A stretch of DNA of 47,500 bases from an uncultured bacterium (GCA_937949555.1 CALEDV010000052.1:1-47500), one strand, 5' to 3'. Shown: positions 31,435 through 41,364, counted from the stretch's first letter. Program-made: numbers and translations. Notes: generated from the sequence alone by a model not told the origin.

Positions 31435-33258
31435 ATGTCTGATGAGATGGATGAGATAATAAGTGAGTTTGTCACCGAGGCGGAGGAGACCCTTGAGAAG
31501 ATTGACCCCATGTTTGTGGAGTTGGAGACCAAGGGTTATGACAAGGACCTACTCAACGAGATCTTCAGGGGGATGCATACCCTAAAGGGCGCCGCTGGCT
31601 TTCTTGGCTTTCAGAGTGTGGTAGATGTTGCCCACAGGGCTGAGAGCATTATGAAGAGACTCAGAGACGGCGAGATTGCCCTTAGCCGAGATCTGATGGA
31701 TGTAATCCTAAAGAGTGTTGATACCCTTAGACTGCTTATTTCACACATAAAGTTAAAGGACAATATAGAAGAGGACATCTCCGGGCTTTTAGCTGAGCTC
31801 GATGGTGCCCTTGAGGCTGCAGCCTCAGGAGAGTCACCACCAGTAGCACCACCTACAAAGACAAGTCCTCCTGAGAGACCTCCCATTGACAAGACAGAGG
31901 AACAAAGACCTGAGCCAGAGGCAACTCCTGCTGAACCTGAGCCTGAACCCTTACCAGAGCCTGTAAAACAGGAACGAAGGGAGCCACCGCCTAAACCAGC
32001 ACCCCCACCACTGCAACATCCCCATGAGGAACCCCAACAGCAGGCTGCAAAGGAAAAGGAGGTTGTTCAGAACCTTAGGGTCGATGTATCAAGGATAGAC
32101 AAAGTGATGGACCTTGCGGGGGAGATAGTCCTTGCAAGAAACAGGCTGCTGAATCTTTCAGCCAAGCTTGATTCAAGCTACTCAGGGGATCCCCACATTG
32201 AGGGTCTGCTTGAAACCACTGGTTTTCTTGACAGAGTGACCTCTGATCTACAGCTTGCCGTGATGAAGATCAGGATGCAGCCAATACAGAAGGTCTTTGG
32301 GAAGTTTCCAAGGATGGTAAGGGATCTATCAAAGAATCTTGGCAAGGAGATAGACCTTGAGATCTTTGGTGAGGAGACCGAGGTTGACAAGACCGTAAAT
32401 GAGAACATTGGCGATCCCATGGTGCATATCATTAGAAACTCTATTGACCATGGGATTGAGTCTCCTGAGGAGCGGGAGGCTAAGGGCAAGCCAAGAAAGG
32501 GTAGGATCATTATAAGCGCCTACCAGAAGGGCACACAGATTGTCATAGAGGTTACTGACGATGGTAAGGGTATTGATGTAGAGGCTGTCAAAAGAAAGGC
32601 CCTGTCAAAGGGACTCATCACTGAAGAAGAATCTCAGAGGATGTCCGATGAGGCAGCGGTGAATCTCATATTCTTGCCAGGTTTCTCTACTAAAGATGTA
32701 TCTACAGAGCTTAGCGGCAGGGGTGTAGGAATGGATGTGGTAAAGACCAATGTGGCTAAACTCAATGGCTATGCAGAGGTAATCACCAAGAAGGACCAAG
32801 GGAGCACCTTCAAGATAAGTCTACCATTGACCTTGGCCATAATTCAGGCGATGATGGTGAGGGTAGGCTCTGAATATTATGCCCTGCCTCAGTCAATGAT
32901 TGAAGAGACCCTTAGGGTCAAGAAGAATGACATAAAGGATGTGACAGGGCAGAAGGTGCTAACCATAAGGGGAAAGGTGTTGCCCATGTTCGATATGGCT
33001 CAGATACTCAATGTCAATTACACTAATGGCGGTTCTGACGATAACAGTTATGTGCTTGTAGCCACTGTAGGGGATAAGCGGTTTTGTCTTGCTGTGGATG
33101 AACTGCTTGGACAGGAAGAGATAGTAATAAAAAACATAAATGGCATTGAATCTGAAGAGTGCGGCATTTTAGGAGCAACCATTACAGGCGACGGACGGGT
33201 TGTGCTGATCATAGATCTCGCAATTATGGCACGGGGAATATTCGCCACAGCCAGATAA
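31435..33258 (+). CDS. cheA: Chemotaxis histidine kinase CheA (no P2 domain)
   Basis: The 607-aa kinase has P1 (His48 in RGMHTLKGAAGFLG), a Pro/Glu-rich linker (about 135-210), P3 dimerisation (LRVDVSRIDKVMDLAGEIVL), P4 ATPase (MVHIIRNSIDHGIE, VTDDGKGIDVEAVKRK, RGVGMDVVKTN) and the P5 CheW-like domain to the end. The CheY/CheB-docking P2 domain normally found between P1 and P3 is absent and replaced by the low-complexity linker. The start lies four bases after cheY. It signals to CheY, CheB and probably CheV in this cluster. Confidence 0.95.
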   Translation: MSDEMDEIISEFVTEAEETLEKIDPMFVELETKGYDKDLLNEIFRGMHTLKGAAGFLGFQSVVDVAHRAESIMKRLRDGEIALSRDLMDVILKSVDTLRLLISHIKLKDNIEEDISGLLAELDGALEAAASGESPPVAPPTKTSPPERPPIDKTEEQRPEPEATPAEPEPEPLPEPVKQERREPPPKPAPPPLQHPHEEPQQQAAKEKEVVQNLRVDVSRIDKVMDLAGEIVLARNRLLNLSAKLDSSYSGDPHIEGLLETTGFLDRVTSDLQLAVMKIRMQPIQKVFGKFPRMVRDLSKNLGKEIDLEIFGEETEVDKTVNENIGDPMVHIIRNSIDHGIESPEEREAKGKPRKGRIIISAYQKGTQIVIEVTDDGKGIDVEAVKRKALSKGLITEEESQRMSDEAAVNLIFLPGFSTKDVSTELSGRGVGMDVVKTNVAKLNGYAEVITKKDQGSTFKISLPLTLAIIQAMMVRVGSEYYALPQSMIEETLRVKKNDIKDVTGQKVLTIRGKVLPMFDMAQILNVNYTNGGSDDNSYVLVATVGDKRFCLAVDELLGQEEIVIKNINGIESEECGILGATITGDGRVVLIIDLAIMARGIFATAR

Positions 33259-33276
33259 AGAACAGGAGAACAAAAG

Positions 33277-34476
33277 ATGCAATACATTGGCTTTATGATG
33301 AACAACAACGAGTACACCATTCCAATTCTGAAGGTACAGGAGATAATCAATACCCCCTCTGTAACAAAGCTTCCACAGGCGCCCTATTATATTGAAGGCA
33401 TATCCAATTTGAGAGGGAGGGTGATCCCTATAGTCAACCTGAAGAGACTTATGAATCAAGATGGCGATGAGGGGGGGCAAAAGGTAATCGTTATATCAAG
33501 TGGTAAGCTGAACTTTGGCATACTGGTGGATGGTATCACAGGCGTTGTCACCATTATGGAATCAGAGATAGAACCGGCAGAGAACTTCATGAAGACCCAT
33601 CTTGAACAGGTAGAGGGCGTAGCAAAGGTCGGTGAGCGCCTGATAGTGCTGCTGGATACGAAAAAGCTAATACCTATGGAAGATATGAGCCTCTTCGATG
33701 ATGAGGTCTTTGAGGTGCATGGCACCGCCGATGACGAAAAGGTAGAGGTGACAAAAAAGATTGAGACCATAGGGGGTACTGTTGTAGTAAAAGAGATAAA
33801 GGATGCAAAGGATTTCTTTGAGAAAAAGGGCATTGATACCCACGACCCACGGTTTGCGCTCTTTGATGATATGGTTAAATTTATGAATGCCATATCAGCG
33901 GGAGACGATGAGGCTGCTGATGTCGCTATCCAGTCTATGATACAAAGGGGTCAGAGCGACCTCTTCAAAGAGGTTGGAAAGGTGACCAGAAAGCTGCATG
34001 ATTCCATCAAGAGCTTTAAGGAGGCCTTAGACCCAAAGCTCAAGGACATCACCTTTTCTGAGATGCCCAATGCCGTTGACAAGCTACACTTTGTCATAGA
34101 GAAGACAGAGGAGGCTGCAAACAAGACCATGGGCATTGTAGAGAAGTATGTGCTCAATATGGACGAACTGGCATCACACATCAGAAATATCAAAGAGCCT
34201 GAGGAGTCGGCCCAGTATCTAAAGGAGTTTAAGAACAAGCTGGAGGATGACCTCACTGAGATCATCACCACCCAGTCCTTTCAGGACATCACGGGGCAGA
34301 CCATCAAAAAGGTAATAAAGTTGGTTGGTGAGATAGAGGATGAGTTGATAAGACTGATCACATCCTTTGGTGTCAAGGTAGATCAGGGTGCCACTACAGC
34401 GAGCGTTGAAGAGGAATCGCCCGAGAAGGTCTCCCAGTCTGATGTGGATGACCTATTGAAGGAGTTTGGGTTCTGA
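33277..34476 (+). CDS. CheW-CheZ fusion protein
   Basis: The 399-aa product joins a CheW domain to a CheZ phosphatase. The CheW part spans about 1-135: IGFMMNNNEYTIPILKVQEI, PQAPYYIEGISNLRGRVIPI and NFGILVDGI. The CheZ part spans about 190-399, with the long-helix hairpin and TQSFQDITGQTIKKVIKLVG, in which Asp337 and Gln341 match the E. coli catalytic pair Asp143/Gln147. The extreme C terminus, SQSDVDDLLKEFGF, matches the CheY-binding tail of CheZ. The fusion would tether CheY-P dephosphorylation to the receptor-kinase array. AGGAG precedes the ATG. No separate cheW or cheZ is seen, so this protein may supply both functions. Confidence 0.9.
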   Translation: MQYIGFMMNNNEYTIPILKVQEIINTPSVTKLPQAPYYIEGISNLRGRVIPIVNLKRLMNQDGDEGGQKVIVISSGKLNFGILVDGITGVVTIMESEIEPAENFMKTHLEQVEGVAKVGERLIVLLDTKKLIPMEDMSLFDDEVFEVHGTADDEKVEVTKKIETIGGTVVVKEIKDAKDFFEKKGIDTHDPRFALFDDMVKFMNAISAGDDEAADVAIQSMIQRGQSDLFKEVGKVTRKLHDSIKSFKEALDPKLKDITFSEMPNAVDKLHFVIEKTEEAANKTMGIVEKYVLNMDELASHIRNIKEPEESAQYLKEFKNKLEDDLTEIITTQSFQDITGQTIKKVIKLVGEIEDELIRLITSFGVKVDQGATTASVEEESPEKVSQSDVDDLLKEFGF

Positions 34477-34843
34477 TCAACCATCAAGGGACTTGAGCAC
34501 ATGGTGCATTGATTACCGCTCAGGGCAATTGGGGTTACAGTGTAGTTTGAGAGAATACGCTTGCAGTGAAGCCTTATACATAGGAGTTAGTGCAGCTTAT
34601 TGTAGACTGTCTAACCATACTGCCGATTAAAATAGGGAGGTATGCTTAAAAGGCCTTTTAGCAGCACTTTTTTAGAGGTTTTTTAAGCAGGGTATTTACC
34701 TATGAGAGACATCTCTCTGAAGAGCCTTGATAAATCTTGTCGCAACATAAAGACCCTAAGGCATAGCAAATCTACTATCGACAAAATTTAGGGATCCTTT
34801 GGATCTACATAATTTTTATATTCCACTTAAGGAGGTTTGAGAG
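34477..34843 (+). promoter_or_regulatory. Intergenic region with sigma-28-like promoter and structured leader
   Basis: The 367 bases hold no convincing gene. TAGACTGT (34603-34610), an 11-base spacer and GCCGATTA (34622-34629) match the sigma-28 consensus at 5 of 8 and 7 of 8 positions with exact spacing. Downstream are the 12-base palindrome AAAAGGCCTTTT (34648-34659), GCTTAAAA/TTTTAAGC arms (34644-34651, 34681-34688) and a GAGAGA-CA-TCTCTC repeat near 34705. A 14-codon frame starts at 34642, but its SD-ATG spacing is too short. The leader before the binding-protein gene would be about 200 bases. GGAGG lies just before that gene. Confidence 0.45.
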
Positions 34844-35596
34844 ATGAAGCGTTTGGTAGTATTAACTTTTGTTGTGGCAATGTCTTTTGTAGTCAATGCC
34901 TACGCCCAGGAGTTAAAGATCGGAGCCGGTGCTGCGCCAACAGAGAATGTGCTGAAGCCCATTAAGGAGCCCTTTGAGAAGGCCACTGGTATCAAATTGC
35001 AGATAATATCCTCAGGCCCTAAGGTTGCCCTTGAGGACTTGCAAAAGGACGCTGTGCATGGTGCGGCGGCAGGTCTGTCCTTTGAGGACTGGATGGTCCT
35101 TATGAAGAAAGAGGGCTCTGAGGTGAAGGACCCCTCACAGTTTCAACAGTTTGTAATAGGCAAAGACAGGATCATTGTGCTCCTTCATAAGGACAACCCT
35201 ATATCTAAGCTCTCAAAGGAGCAGCTTAAGGATATCTTCACAGGAAAGACCACAAACTGGAAGGATGTAGGGGGCAAGGATATGCCAATCATCATAGTAT
35301 GGGGCAAGCTCATACCGGGCACAAACAGTCTCTTTGTAAAAAATATGCTTGATGGTGGCACGGTTGTTAAGGATATCCTTGAGGCAACCACGGCTGATGA
35401 TGTAAAACACAATGTGGCCTCTAACCCCGAGGCAATTGGTATAGGACCAGTGGCAGTGCTGGACAACAAGGTCAAGTCACCAGAGACCCCTGAGATATCA
35501 AGGCCTATCATAATGCTTACAAAGGGCAAGCCCTCGGCAGAGGTTCAAAAGCTCCTTGATTTTATAAAGGGAGAGGGGCAGAAGTATATTAAATAA
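34844..35596 (+). CDS. PstS-like periplasmic substrate-binding protein
   Basis: The 250-aa exported protein has a signal peptide ending AYA (about residue 21) and a PBP-like domain of the phosphate/molybdate/tungstate-binding type. Visible parts are ELKIGAGAAPTENVLKPIKE, FVIGKDRIIVLLHKDNPI, LSKEQLKDIFTGKTTNWKDVGG and IIVWGKLIPGTNSLF. LSKEQLKDIFTGKxTNWKxVGG is the PstS-family hallmark. No permease or ATPase genes are nearby; it lies between cheWZ and an MCP. I infer a role as a ligand-loaded partner for chemoreception rather than import, but a transporter elsewhere is possible. The ligand is probably an oxyanion. Confidence 0.8.
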   Translation: MKRLVVLTFVVAMSFVVNAYAQELKIGAGAAPTENVLKPIKEPFEKATGIKLQIISSGPKVALEDLQKDAVHGAAAGLSFEDWMVLMKKEGSEVKDPSQFQQFVIGKDRIIVLLHKDNPISKLSKEQLKDIFTGKTTNWKDVGGKDMPIIIVWGKLIPGTNSLFVKNMLDGGTVVKDILEATTADDVKHNVASNPEAIGIGPVAVLDNKVKSPETPEISRPIIMLTKGKPSAEVQKLLDFIKGEGQKYIK

Positions 35597-35627
35597 CAGC
35601 ACAATAACGACTATAGATAGGGAGAAA

Positions 35628-35805
35628 GTGGAAAAGGCAATACTTATAAGCTTGGCTTTGACTTTTCTTTCAATGTCTTTGCGCATGAGATAAGTGTTGC
35701 AGGTGGAGGGTGAATGTTGCTTATCACTAAGGGTGAGCCAACACCGGAGATCAAAAAATATTGGATTTCTTCAAAGGAAAAGGGGAAAGATATATTAAGG
35801 AGTGA
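35628..35805 (+). pseudogene. Decayed tandem copy of the substrate-binding protein gene
   Basis: A GTG at 35628 preceded by GGGAG opens a signal peptide-like MEKAILISLALTFLSMSL. After a frame shift near 35681, AHEISVAGGG matches AQELKIGAGA of the intact upstream protein. Then, after a large internal loss, LLITKGEPTPEIKK matches IMLTKGKPSAEVQK, and after a further shift LDFFKGKGERYIKE matches LDFIKGEGQKYIK to a TGA at 35803-35805. About 200 internal codons are missing. So a paralogue once stood here, directly before the MCP gene. Confidence 0.8.
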
Positions 35806-35808
35806 TCA

Positions 35809-38238
35809 ATGACCATCAAATCAAAATTGACCCTCAATATTGTACTTGTGTTGGCAATCGTTGCTGCTGTGGCAATCACAAGTATTGTGGGCATGGGTTT
35901 TGTGAGGGGTAATCTGCTTAATCTTACTGAAAAAAGCACCCCCTTTCAGACGAGGACCCTTGAATTTCAGAAGTCCCTTAACGCCTGTGTAACAGAGATC
36001 ATCAAGACTGCCGGCTCTGGCAGCCTTGATGAATTTAATAGACAAAAGGCCGCCTCACAGAAAGAACTGGAGGAGGTAAAAAAGAACCAACAGGCCCTCG
36101 AGTCGCTCACGTCCTCAAAGATACATACCTACGATGAACTCCATAAGGGGGCAACGGACATATTTGATGTTACAGCCAAACGCATTACGGCTGATGAAGA
36201 GGCAAGGAAGGCTCAGCGTTTCATTGCTGACAAGCTCAGGGAGGTCAATCAAAGGGTAAAGGACCTGGACAGTAAGATAAGAGGCCTCCAGACCCTTGCC
36301 AATGAGGCCTTCAATACCTCAATGGACAGCATGAAGAAGACGACAGGAAACCTTAGAAAGATAGAGATCTTCCGCAATCATATCAAAGACCTACAGATAT
36401 ACCTCAATGAGTTCAACAGGGCCACAGACAAAAGGACCCAGATTATAGTGAGAGGCAAGCTCAACGCCTCATTGACCAGACTCCATGAGAGTGATTATGG
36501 TAAGGCTAAGGCTGACATACAGTGGTTTTCAGACAAGATACAAGAACTCATCAAGGTCACTATGGCTAGTGCTGAAGGGGACTCAAAGGCAAAGATTGAA
36601 GGTCTAAATCGCGAGATAGGGGAGAAACTCTCGGTAATGATGCTCAATATAGAGCAGGATATTGCCCAGAACAGCGAGAAGTACTCTGCTGAAACCCGTA
36701 GGCAGACTGACTCCTTTTCAAATGCAAATGTAGCTACCAATATATTGACCATGTCCTCTGAGATAAGCGCCCTGGGGGCATCCATTGAGTCTTATACAAA
36801 CAGACTCTTTACGGTCCAGACCTTAGAAGAGATAAACAATATTGAAGGTCTGCTTAAAAAGGCCTTCAACGACATTGAGGGCAGCCTAAAGCGGCTTGAC
36901 CAAGCCCTGATTAGGATAGAGGCAAAGGCAGAGAGACAGATTGCACAATCAGCAAGCGCCTCTGTATCTTCAATAAAGGCTACCCTTTTTGCTGCAGAGG
37001 GGGTCATCTCAAAACTAAGAAATCAAATCGAGATGACAAGGCAGTCAAACATTGCCACAGATAATCTCAAGGCTATTGTCGCTAAGGAGATAGAGGCGGG
37101 TAAAAAGACCCTTTCTACTGCTCAGACCGATCAAGAAAAGGCAATAGCCCAGGTTAATAGGATAGTGACATTTACCACTACACTCATAATTGCTACAAGT
37201 ATTATTGCCATAGTCCTTGGTATTGGCTTCGGTTTATGGGTGTATCGTTCTATAGGAAAACCTTTGAGTGAACTTACCTCAATCTCAGAGGATGTTTCAA
37301 AGGGCAACCTCAATGTTGAGATATGCCATAGACCTACTGACGAGATCGGGGAGGTGCAGTCTTCGATGTGTAAGATGGTATCTAGCATAAAAGATATAGT
37401 CAGCCAGATGACGGCAACCACCAGGATACTCGCTAAAAACGCAGACCTGCTCAGATCGACAGCGGTATCCTTAGAGGAGGAGACGCAGAACCAAACCTTA
37501 CAGATAGAACAGTCGGCTACCGCAATGACCCAGATGGCGCAAACCACACAGGATGTGGCTAAGAATGCCAATAACACTGCTGAGGCAGCCATGAACATGA
37601 AGAGGATATCCTCTGAGAGCAAGTCTATCGTATCCTCTTCCCATGCCGAAATTGAGCGGTTCACAGAGATGGTAAGGCTTTCAGCGCAAAAGGTGGAGTC
37701 CCTTGGTGCTAAGTCTAAGGAGATTAGCAACATTATAACCCTTATCAAAGAGATTGCAGACCAGACGAATCTGCTTGCCCTTAACGCAGCCATTGAGGCT
37801 GCAAGGGCAGGGGAGCAGGGCAGGGGATTTGCTGTAGTTGCCGATAGTGTTAGGCAGCTTGCAGAGAGGACAACTGCCGCCGCTGATGACATATCAAAGA
37901 CCGTGAACTCCATGCAGCAAGAGGTGCAGGAATCGGTAAAATACATGAACAGTGAAAAGGAATCCATAGACAAGGTAATAGATAGTATCAATAGGACTAT
38001 AAAATCTATCGATGAAACAGTGGATTATGTAGAGCAGGTTGCTGATATGGTTCAACAGATAGCGGCAGCTACGGAGGAACAGTCAGTGGCCTATGAGGAT
38101 GTATCGAAGAATATGGAAAAGATAGCCGTTATCGCAAGGCATATGCAAACAGGCTTTGCAGAGGTCAAAAGGGCTGCTGTGGATCTTGAAAAGATAGCCT
38201 CAGAATTGAAAGAGTCAGCAGGATGGTTTAAGGTTTAA
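35809..38238 (+). CDS. Methyl-accepting chemotaxis protein with large periplasmic helical domain
   Basis: The 809-aa chemoreceptor has a first membrane segment (about 9-30, [20 protein letters not shown]), a periplasmic, almost wholly helical region of about 410 residues, and a second membrane segment (about 447-472, [20 protein letters not shown]). HAMP and the signalling hairpin follow, with the tip [20 protein letters not shown]. The ligand region is longer than the common 4HB (about 150) or HBM (about 250) domains. No cache or PAS strand pattern is visible. No C-terminal CheR-binding pentapeptide is seen. It lies three bases after the decayed binding-protein copy. Confidence 0.93.
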   Translation: MTIKSKLTLNIVLVLAIVAAVAITSIVGMGFVRGNLLNLTEKSTPFQTRTLEFQKSLNACVTEIIKTAGSGSLDEFNRQKAASQKELEEVKKNQQALESLTSSKIHTYDELHKGATDIFDVTAKRITADEEARKAQRFIADKLREVNQRVKDLDSKIRGLQTLANEAFNTSMDSMKKTTGNLRKIEIFRNHIKDLQIYLNEFNRATDKRTQIIVRGKLNASLTRLHESDYGKAKADIQWFSDKIQELIKVTMASAEGDSKAKIEGLNREIGEKLSVMMLNIEQDIAQNSEKYSAETRRQTDSFSNANVATNILTMSSEISALGASIESYTNRLFTVQTLEEINNIEGLLKKAFNDIEGSLKRLDQALIRIEAKAERQIAQSASASVSSIKATLFAAEGVISKLRNQIEMTRQSNIATDNLKAIVAKEIEAGKKTLSTAQTDQEKAIAQVNRIVTFTTTLIIATSIIAIVLGIGFGLWVYRSIGKPLSELTSISEDVSKGNLNVEICHRPTDEIGEVQSSMCKMVSSIKDIVSQMTATTRILAKNADLLRSTAVSLEEETQNQTLQIEQSATAMTQMAQTTQDVAKNANNTAEAAMNMKRISSESKSIVSSSHAEIERFTEMVRLSAQKVESLGAKSKEISNIITLIKEIADQTNLLALNAAIEAARAGEQGRGFAVVADSVRQLAERTTAAADDISKTVNSMQQEVQESVKYMNSEKESIDKVIDSINRTIKSIDETVDYVEQVADMVQQIAAATEEQSVAYEDVSKNMEKIAVIARHMQTGFAEVKRAAVDLEKIASELKESAGWFKV

Positions 38239-38254
38239 AATAAAAGGAGAAGCA

Positions 38255-39334
38255 ATGATTAAAGTATTGATAGTTGATGATTCTGCCTTTATGAGGAACG
38301 CCTTAACGAGTATGCTTTCCTCAGACCCTGAGATCAAGATAGTAGGCACCGCAAAGGATGGTCTTGATGCCCTTGACAAGATAAAGGAACTAAGGCCCGA
38401 TGTAGTTACAATGGATGTAGAGATGCCAAGGATGGACGGCATTGCAGCCCTAAAAAAGATAATGGAGACCAACCCTTTGCCTGTCATAATGGTTAGCTCC
38501 CTGACCACTGAAGGGGCAAAGGTTACCTTAGAGGCCCTTGAGATTGGCGCCGTGGATTTTATACCTAAAAACCTATCTGAGTTGTCAATCAACATTGTCA
38601 AGATCAAGGAGATGCTTATTGAAAAGATCAAATATCTCGGTAAGAAGGGCGTTCCGAAGAAGGCAACTATCAGGAGACTTGCTCCTGCTGCACCCTCTAC
38701 CCAAAAACCAAAAGAAACGATAATACAAACCCCCTCCCCTCTTGTTAGAACAACTGGAGACCGCAAGGTAGGTATTGTGGCTATAGGCACATCCACTGGA
38801 GGCCCAAAGGCCCTTCAGGAGATAATACCCCATCTACCAAAGGACTTTCCTGTACCCATAATCATTGCCCAGCATATGCCTGCCAACTTCACAGGGCCCT
38901 TTGCTGAGCGGTTGAATCAGTTAAGCCATATCAGGGTAAAAGAGGCTGAGGAGGGGGAAGTCATCAAGCCTGGCAGTGCTTACATTGCCCCTGGCAGGGG
39001 GCATATGAGGGTTAAAAGGCCAAGGGGTCTTGAAACCGTTTTGACTATCTCTGAAAACAAGGAGGAATACATATATCGTCCATCCGTTGACGCCATGATG
39101 TTATCGGTATCAGAGCTCTTCCCTGGCAGGGCATTAGGGGTAATACTTACAGGAATGGGCAATGATGGTTGCAAGGGCCTTCAGGCAATGAAGAAGACCG
39201 GGGCTCGTATATTTGCACAGAATGAAGAGAGTTGTGTGGTATATGGTATGCCCAAGGCGGTAGTTGATGCAGGCATTGCCGATAAGGTGTTACCCATAGA
39301 AGAGATTGCAGGGGAGATAATAAATTCAGTTTAG
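38255..39334 (+). CDS. cheB: Chemotaxis response regulator/methylesterase CheB
   Basis: CheB removes receptor methyl groups and deamidates glutamines. The 359-aa product has an N-terminal receiver (IVDDSAFMRNALTSML, VTMDVEMPRMDG), a linker and the methylesterase domain with the active-site serine in IGTSTGGPKALQEI, the His in IIAQHMPANFTGPFAERL and Asp in LTGMGNDGCKGL. AGGAG precedes the ATG. It sits between two receptor genes. Confidence 0.96.
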   Translation: MIKVLIVDDSAFMRNALTSMLSSDPEIKIVGTAKDGLDALDKIKELRPDVVTMDVEMPRMDGIAALKKIMETNPLPVIMVSSLTTEGAKVTLEALEIGAVDFIPKNLSELSINIVKIKEMLIEKIKYLGKKGVPKKATIRRLAPAAPSTQKPKETIIQTPSPLVRTTGDRKVGIVAIGTSTGGPKALQEIIPHLPKDFPVPIIIAQHMPANFTGPFAERLNQLSHIRVKEAEEGEVIKPGSAYIAPGRGHMRVKRPRGLETVLTISENKEEYIYRPSVDAMMLSVSELFPGRALGVILTGMGNDGCKGLQAMKKTGARIFAQNEESCVVYGMPKAVVDAGIADKVLPIEEIAGEIINSV

Positions 39335-39343
39335 GGGGAAACA

Positions 39344-41338
39344 TTGCAAGAATTAATCAAAAAAATCCTTTCTGTAAGCCTTAAGAAAAAGGTCCTCTTA
39401 GGCTATCTCTTTATGTCGATACTTATAATCTCCCTGTTTGGCCTTATGGTGCATAACATGATACAGGCCAAGACGGGTTATCAAACCATAAATGTTCGCA
39501 ACAAAAAGATAGGCTCTGCCATGATGCTCAAGACAGAGATCAATGGCATAAGGGCGGCCTTCCTCAGGATGACCCTTGATAAAGATGAGGATATCTGGGA
39601 CAACCAAGAGGCAGTGATAGAGAGGCTATCTAATAATGCCCTCAGACTGCTTGAGGATATAAAGGGCACAGGATATAAGGACAATATTTCCACTATAGAA
39701 AAGAACTTGTTGCCCTTCCTCAGCACCATACAAAGAGAGCTAATCCCTCTGGTCCGCAGTGGCAAGGCCCAAGAGGCCATGAAGATACTGTCAACAGCGC
39801 AGAATGAGAGGTCAAGGGCCTTTATCGCAGCCCTCGATGAGATCATAAAGGCAATGGAGACTGAGAACTTGCTGGCTATGGATGAGCTTGATAGACGCAA
39901 CACCGAGACCATAGGTCGTTCTACCATTGTGTCCCTTGTAGTTTTTATAATTGCCTTTGCCTTTTCCTTTTGGTTTATAAACAACTATGTCATAAAGACC
40001 CTCCGCAGGGTAGGTGAGGCAGCACAGGCTGTGGCAAAGGGTGACCTGACAGCCCATGTAGAGATGAAGATAAAGGATGATTTTGGCAGGCTGGCTGATG
40101 ATGTCAATAGGATAATAGACTCCATACAGGAGGCACTCAGGGATATCTCTCAGAAGACCTTTACCATACTCAATGATGTGACTAACATGTCCTTTGCTGC
40201 ACAGGAGGTCTGTCACCGTGTAGATGTAGATCTGGAGAGGACCACCGCGGCAGCTACGGCAACGGAGCAGATGTCTTCGACCACAGCAGACATATCGAAA
40301 AACATACACAATCTCGCTAACTCTTCAGAGAGCGCAAGGAAGGCCTCCAGCAATGGCAAGGAGATGATTGCAAAGACAATTGCCTCCATTGACAGCGTGA
40401 ATGCCCAGATAAATGAGTCCTCACAGAAGATAATAGAACTCGCCAGTTACTCAAGGAAGATTGATGATATTGTGTTGCTTATTAAAGATATAGCAGACCA
40501 GACAAATTTGCTTGCCCTCAATGCGGCCATTGAAGCGGCTCGTGCAGGGGAGCAGGGCAGGGGATTTGCTGTGGTTGCAGATGAGGTCAGGAAGCTTGCC
40601 CAGAGGACTGCTAACGCTACTGTTGAGATTAACAACATACTTAGTTCAATCAATAGGGGCACCTCAGAGGCTACAGAGATGATGAATAACGCTGTAGAGA
40701 AGGCGCAGGAGACCACAGGGGTTACTCAGCATCTGAATGCATCCTTTGAGGAGATATTTGAGGCCTTCAACAGGGTATCTGAGATGGCACAGCACATAGT
40801 ATCTGCTGCAGAGCAGCAGGCCTCCACGGCCCAAGAGATTGCCCACAACCTCTCGAGCATTGCAGAGGACTCAAAGGAAAGCTCCTCCAATATCAAGACA
40901 ATGGCATTGTCTTTTGGCAAGTTTACTGACAATGCAAAGTCATTTCTAAAGACCATCAATAACTTTAATGACCCCATCATCAGGATTGGTGTCCTCAAGG
41001 CAGACTACATACTATGGCTTAACAGGGCTATACAACTCATCGATTCTGACAATAAAATAATAAGTGAAGAGGTCAGTCCAGAGAAATCAAGGATGGGGAA
41101 ATGGTATTATGGTGAAGGCATGTCCGTTTATAAGGAAAACCAAATCTTCAGGGCAATAGAGTCAATTCACAGAGAGTTTCATGAAAAGGGCAAAGAACTG
41201 ATAGAGGCAGGTTGGAGAAAGGACCGTGAGTTGGTTAGAAAAAATCTGCAGCTTTGCCTCTCGTTGCTTCAGGATATATTTAGTCGTTTAGATAGATTGA
41301 CAAATACTAATAGCCCCTTACTACAAAGCCCTGAGTAG
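39344..41338 (+). CDS. Methyl-accepting chemotaxis protein with 4HB sensor and C-terminal degenerate CZB domain
   Basis: The 664-aa receptor has membrane segments at about 19-37 and 192-212, a periplasmic 4HB-type domain, HAMP, the hairpin tip [20 protein letters not shown], and a C-terminal extension (about 560-640). The extension resembles the chemoreceptor zinc-binding (CZB) domain: [23 protein letters not shown] and [12 protein letters not shown]. Canonical CZB binds zinc with three His and one Cys. The last two His are present, but the first His is Tyr and the Cys position is Ser/Arg. The start is TTG 39344, with AGGGGG about 7 bases upstream. It would sense a periplasmic ligand and possibly a cytoplasmic cue. 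Confidence 0.88.
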   Translation: MQELIKKILSVSLKKKVLLGYLFMSILIISLFGLMVHNMIQAKTGYQTINVRNKKIGSAMMLKTEINGIRAAFLRMTLDKDEDIWDNQEAVIERLSNNALRLLEDIKGTGYKDNISTIEKNLLPFLSTIQRELIPLVRSGKAQEAMKILSTAQNERSRAFIAALDEIIKAMETENLLAMDELDRRNTETIGRSTIVSLVVFIIAFAFSFWFINNYVIKTLRRVGEAAQAVAKGDLTAHVEMKIKDDFGRLADDVNRIIDSIQEALRDISQKTFTILNDVTNMSFAAQEVCHRVDVDLERTTAAATATEQMSSTTADISKNIHNLANSSESARKASSNGKEMIAKTIASIDSVNAQINESSQKIIELASYSRKIDDIVLLIKDIADQTNLLALNAAIEAARAGEQGRGFAVVADEVRKLAQRTANATVEINNILSSINRGTSEATEMMNNAVEKAQETTGVTQHLNASFEEIFEAFNRVSEMAQHIVSAAEQQASTAQEIAHNLSSIAEDSKESSSNIKTMALSFGKFTDNAKSFLKTINNFNDPIIRIGVLKADYILWLNRAIQLIDSDNKIISEEVSPEKSRMGKWYYGEGMSVYKENQIFRAIESIHREFHEKGKELIEAGWRKDRELVRKNLQLCLSLLQDIFSRLDRLTNTNSPLLQSPE

Positions 41339-41364
41339 CAGTAATGTTTTTATAGACACTTAAG

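Noticed and set aside
34642-34686. A 14-codon frame (MLKRPFSSTFLEVF) downstream of the sigma-28-like promoter as a leader peptide gene
   Set aside because: The GGAGG lies one base from the ATG, too close for initiation, and the stretch is better explained by palindromic RNA structure.
39278-39285. A perfect GCCGATAA (sigma-28 -10) inside the end of cheB, upstream of the second MCP gene
   Set aside because: It encodes the conserved CheB residues IADK and the -35 region matches only 4 of 8. The same octamer or near versions occur by codon use inside flhA and cheV.
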